Source: Runella defluvii (GTDB lineage Bacteria; Bacteroidota; Bacteroidia; Cytophagales; Spirosomataceae). Taken from it: a stretch of 64,000 nucleotides of DNA. The notes beneath the pieces were generated by a model. It was given only the letters and a program-made list of their open reading frames with translations, had not been told where the DNA came from and did no database searches. The stretch is from NCBI RefSeq assembly GCF_014195535.1, contig NZ_JACIBY010000001.1, positions 1-64,000 of the forward strand, given 5' to 3'. Shown here one piece after another: positions 61,037 to 64,000 of this stretch. The position numbers and the translations under genes were made by a program. Numbering within the stretch: the first letter of the stretch is position 1; the number at the start of each line of letters is the position of its first letter.

Positions 61037-63376
61037 ATGTTTATGCTATTTTTTCGCCTTAGTTTATCAATTTTGTTATGCTTCTTACTTTTTAAAGAGG
61101 GGGTGGCACAAATTCATTCCCTTAATGACTATAACGTTGTTTGGACAACTCCAAGTAAAAATTCATCGGAGTCAATGCCGTGCGGTGGCGGCGATATTGG
61201 GCTAAATGTTTGGGTTGAAAATGGCGACGTTCTATTCTATCTCTCACGAACGGGCGCTTTCGACGAAAATAATCAATTCTTGAAGTTGGGCAGGGTACGG
61301 GTGACGCTGTCCAACAATCCTTTTACGGGAAGAGATTTTAAACAAGAATTGCGTCTTAAAGAAGGGGCAGTTCATCTCTCGGGGGCGGGAACAAAAGTGG
61401 TTCTTTGGGTAGATGTGTTTCGCCCCATTGTACACGTCGAAATCGAGAGCGCCAAGCCTGTGTCGCTCAAAACCTCCTACGAAACGTGGCGTTACAAAGA
61501 CCACGAAACCGCCGAGGAAGAAAATCGAGCCAATTCGCACAAAGACTTGAATAAGCCGCGAATCAAAGTGATTACGTTCAAGGACAGCGTACGGTTTAAT
61601 GCGCCCAATGAGGTAGTGTTTTACCACCAAAACCGTAAAGACGCTGTTTTTGACATGACGGTTGAGCAACAAGGACTTAGGGCGGTCAAAGATAGTTTGT
61701 ACAACCCCCTCGAACAGCTCGTTTTTGGCGGGATGCTCTTTGGAAAAGGACTCGTTAGCGATGGGATTTCGTACGGTACGTATGTCGATACCGACTACCA
61801 AGCATGGCACCTACGAAGCCTTCAAGCGTCACAAAAACACCAGTTGGAAGTAGCCCTTCACGTGGGCAAAGCGCCGTCGGCAGCAGCATGGACGAAGGGT
61901 CTTGTTCAGCTCGTTCAGAAGGCCAAACAAGCGAACACTACCGCCAAGCAAGCAACCCTAAAGTGGTGGAGCGATTTTTGGCAAAGAAGCCACGTACATA
62001 TTCAAAGCTCCGACGAAAAAGCGTGGCAAGTGGGACGGAACTATCAGTTGTTTAGGTACATGTTGGCCTGTAATGCGTACGGAGAATGGCCTACCAAATT
62101 CAACGGCGGGTTGTTTACGTTCGACCCAGGCACGGTGAGTAGCGCAAAGTTTTCTCCTGATTTTCGCCGCTGGGGAGGCGGTACAATGACAGGCCAAAAT
62201 CAGCGGTTGGTTTATTTCCCAATGTTTAAAAATGGGGACTTTGATATGCTCCCTTCCCAGTTTAACTTTTACACCAAAAACCTTCGTAATGCCGAGTTGC
62301 GAAGCAAGGTATATTGGGGTGTCAACGGCGCAAGTTTTACGGAACAAATCGAAAACTTTGGTCTTCCCAACAATGCCGAATACGGTTGGGCTCGTCCAAC
62401 ATCGCGCTGGATACCGCTTGAGGAAGGGGTAGAAGATAACGACTACTTAGCGCATGATTGGGAAAGTTCATTGGAGTTCTGTTTGATGATGATTGATCTC
62501 CACGCGTACACAGGCACCGACATCAAAAAATACATTCCTTTCATCGAAAGTTGCCTTCGTTTTTATGATGAATATTACCAAAAAAGAAATGGTTTAGACA
62601 AGGATGGGAAGTTGATAATTTACCCAGGTAGCGGTTTAGAACGCTACAAAATGGCCGTCAACCCCGTCAATACGGTGAGTGCACTCAAAACTGTTTTGAG
62701 TCGTTTTGTGGCCTTGCCTGAGCGCTTTCTTTCGGCTTCTCAAAGGACATTTTGGCAGGGAATGCTAGCGCGAATCCCACCTTTAGAAACTACCCAAATT
62801 GAAGGAAAAACGCTGTTGAATGCCTACAAAAATGGGCCTTATACGTTGGGGAAAGGGCCGTTCGCGCACGGAAATGAATTGCCTGAACTGTACCCGATTT
62901 ATCCTTGGGGGCAATTTGGAGTAGGGCTTCCTCTATTGGATATTGCCCTGAATACCTGGAATTACAATCCCTCAGTGGTCAAAATACTGAAACAAAACCT
63001 GTACTTAAGTTGGCGACAAGAAGCTATTTATGCCGCTCGGTTGGGCTTAACGGAAGAAGCTGCCAAGCGCACTTTGCAAAAAATGAAAGATTCGCCCTAC
63101 CGCTTTCCTGCTTTTTTTGAGCCTGGGCACGACTGGACGCCCGACCACAATTGGGGCGGAAGTGGGATGATTGCCGTTCAAGAAATGCTTATGCAAACCG
63201 TGGGAGATACAATTTATTTGTTGCCCGCTTGGCCTAAGAACTGGGACGTGGATTTTAAACTACATGCTCCCAAAAATACAACGATTAAGGGGGTGGTCAA
63301 ACAAGGTAAACTGGTAAAGCTGGAGGTTTTTCCGAATGCACGCAGGGCAGATATTAAAGTGATGGGCAATGAGTAG
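61037..63376 (+). CDS. DUF5703-domain protein, probable (alpha/alpha)6 glycoside hydrolase
   Basis: The product is about 779 residues with a signal peptide (MLFFRLSLSILLCFLLFKEGVAQ region). The DUF5703 N-terminal beta domain reads YNVVWTTPSKNSSESMPCGGGDIGLNVWVENGDVLFYLSRTGAFDENN. A helical catalytic-like domain follows (WWSDFWQRSHVHIQ, NYQLFRYMLACNAYGEWPTKFNGGLFTFDP, GHDWTPDHNWGGSGMIAVQEML). The overall plan resembles GH95/GH65-like enzymes, and the acid residues in TKFNGG and DHNWGG regions are candidates. The substrate is unknown. ATG at 61037 is chosen as the start that puts the signal peptide first; earlier in-frame starts add 19 residues. It belongs to the polysaccharide locus. Confidence 0.85.
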   Translation: MFMLFFRLSLSILLCFLLFKEGVAQIHSLNDYNVVWTTPSKNSSESMPCGGGDIGLNVWVENGDVLFYLSRTGAFDENNQFLKLGRVRVTLSNNPFTGRDFKQELRLKEGAVHLSGAGTKVVLWVDVFRPIVHVEIESAKPVSLKTSYETWRYKDHETAEEENRANSHKDLNKPRIKVITFKDSVRFNAPNEVVFYHQNRKDAVFDMTVEQQGLRAVKDSLYNPLEQLVFGGMLFGKGLVSDGISYGTYVDTDYQAWHLRSLQASQKHQLEVALHVGKAPSAAAWTKGLVQLVQKAKQANTTAKQATLKWWSDFWQRSHVHIQSSDEKAWQVGRNYQLFRYMLACNAYGEWPTKFNGGLFTFDPGTVSSAKFSPDFRRWGGGTMTGQNQRLVYFPMFKNGDFDMLPSQFNFYTKNLRNAELRSKVYWGVNGASFTEQIENFGLPNNAEYGWARPTSRWIPLEEGVEDNDYLAHDWESSLEFCLMMIDLHAYTGTDIKKYIPFIESCLRFYDEYYQKRNGLDKDGKLIIYPGSGLERYKMAVNPVNTVSALKTVLSRFVALPERFLSASQRTFWQGMLARIPPLETTQIEGKTLLNAYKNGPYTLGKGPFAHGNELPELYPIYPWGQFGVGLPLLDIALNTWNYNPSVVKILKQNLYLSWRQEAIYAARLGLTEEAAKRTLQKMKDSPYRFPAFFEPGHDWTPDHNWGGSGMIAVQEMLMQTVGDTIYLLPAWPKNWDVDFKLHAPKNTTIKGVVKQGKLVKLEVFPNARRADIKVMGNE

Positions 63377-63565
63377 CAGTAGCTGATTGAGGTATTTGAA
63401 CAACCAAGGTGGTCGTGCCTCTTTTTTGTAGGGAGGTAGGAAGATGTCGTTTTCCATTCATTACTTTGACTCAAAATCAGTATGAAACCCTGAAAAATGA
63501 CTTAGAAAGGATAGGGTTTTGGGAAGCCCATCGGAATGCCAAGTTGAGTCACCTTTCTTTTTCAC
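63377..63565 (+). other. Intergenic gap with an ATG-less open stretch
   Basis: A 61-codon open stretch (63400-63582) without ATG reads TLTQNQYETLKNDLERIGFW and similar, in a frame shifted from both neighbours. It overlaps the start of the kelch gene. I do not recognise it. It may be a decayed gene fragment or chance. No convincing terminator is seen between the two genes. Confidence 0.35.
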
Positions 63566-64000
63566 ATGCGTCTAGCGAAGCCTAGTTTCCTGCTTTTTAT
63601 CACCGTTTTTGTTTCGGTCAACTTGCTGTTTGCGCAAAAACGTATGTTGGTCGAAAACCTACCGCCCATTCCCGACGGCGACGGGTTTGCGGGGTCGCTT
63701 GCGGGCGTTTCCAACGGTGGACTGCTGGTGGCAGGGGGGAGTAATTTTCCCAACGGCGGACGGCCTTGGACGGGGGCGACCAAAACGTGGTACGACGGCA
63801 TTTTTTTGCTAGAAACCCCCAAAAGTCAATGGAAAAAAGTGGGAGTGCTGCCTCGGCCTTTGGGATACGCCGTGACAGTTTCGTGGCGCGATGCCGTGGT
63901 GTGCGTAGGAGGAAGCAATCAACAGGGGCACGTGGCGGAGGCGTTTTTGATGCGTTGGAAAAATCACCAAATAGCGTTCGAGGCTTTGCCCGATTTTCCT
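63566..64000 (+). CDS. Kelch-type cyclically permuted mutarotase-like protein (partial, runs off window)
   Basis: The first 145 codons encode a signal peptide (FLLFITVFVSVNLLFAQ) and the start of a kelch beta-propeller: LPPIPDGDGFAGSLAGVSNGGLLVAGGSNFPNG, KTWYDGIFLLE, WKKVGVLPRPLGYAVTVSW and VVCVGGSNQQGHVAEAFLM. This pattern fits the N-acetylneuraminate-epimerase/mutarotase (NanM-like, cyclically permuted) family. In this setting it may act on sialic acid or another sugar released from the same glycan as fucose. The C-terminal part lies outside the window. Confidence 0.85.
   Translation, partial: MRLAKPSFLLFITVFVSVNLLFAQKRMLVENLPPIPDGDGFAGSLAGVSNGGLLVAGGSNFPNGGRPWTGATKTWYDGIFLLETPKSQWKKVGVLPRPLGYAVTVSWRDAVVCVGGSNQQGHVAEAFLMRWKNHQIAFEALPDFP

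Overview
The window looks like a chromosomal segment from a member of the Bacteroidota, most likely the order Cytophagales and close to Spirosomaceae (Runella/Dyadobacter/Spirosoma-like). The support is a SusC/SusD pair, a giant surface protein with a type IX secretion (Por) C-terminal domain, TlpA-like proteins of the type common in this phylum, a LytS/LytTR pair, BlaR1/BlaI-like regulators, and weak Shine-Dalgarno sequences. The genus is inferred and was not tested.

Layout. 1-134: the 3' part of a 5S rRNA and its terminator, so the window opens at the end of an rRNA operon. 160-1621: an ISL3/ISAon1-like insertion sequence in two reading frames, with a lesion near its C-terminus and a doubled left end. 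1719-3947: a K+-dependent-type membrane pyrophosphatase (hppA). 4129-18243: one unbroken 4,704-codon gene for a T9SS-exported surface protein built from ASH, PKD-like, BspA/DUF285, beta-helical and Ig-like modules, with near-identical internal DNA duplications and a heptanucleotide repeat inside its coding sequence. 18349-19948: a lipoprotein cytochrome c and a ScyD/ScyE-like beta-propeller lipoprotein.

20038-22845 is a small AT-rich accessory island. It holds three direct repeats, an ABC-type AAA ATPase that overlaps a small PD-(D/E)XK-like protein by 4 bp, a leftover signal-peptide fragment, and a HEPN/MNT (HepT/MntA) toxin-antitoxin pair. It sits directly against dnaE. The ATPase/nuclease-like pair is the best candidate in the window for an undescribed defence system.

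22857-36309 is mostly housekeeping and envelope functions: dnaE, thioredoxin-fold secreted proteins, an M23 peptidase, an SMP-30-like protein, a PspC / DUF5668 / LiaF-like envelope cluster (including a 56-residue gene), thrC with a GNAT gene, and a RhaT-family sugar transporter. 36379-38231 is a BlaR1/BlaI-like operon with two operator-like sites. 38329-38643 is a repeat-rich intergenic region, followed by a DUF6600-like secreted protein. 40061-41940 encodes a LytS-type kinase and LytTR regulator.

42186-64000 is catabolic and surface accessory DNA. It has an AraC regulator divergent from a three-gene DUF2231-cytochrome-LRR / DUF1549-DUF1553 / DUF1501 operon, an ECF sigma factor operon with a beta-barrel-like protein, and a second AraC regulator divergent from a polysaccharide-utilisation locus (GH95 alpha-L-fucosidase, SusC, SusD, DUF5703 hydrolase-like protein, start of a mutarotase-like kelch protein). 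The cytochrome operon and susC share an exact 20-bp upstream element with a common downstream spacing, which suggests co-regulation.
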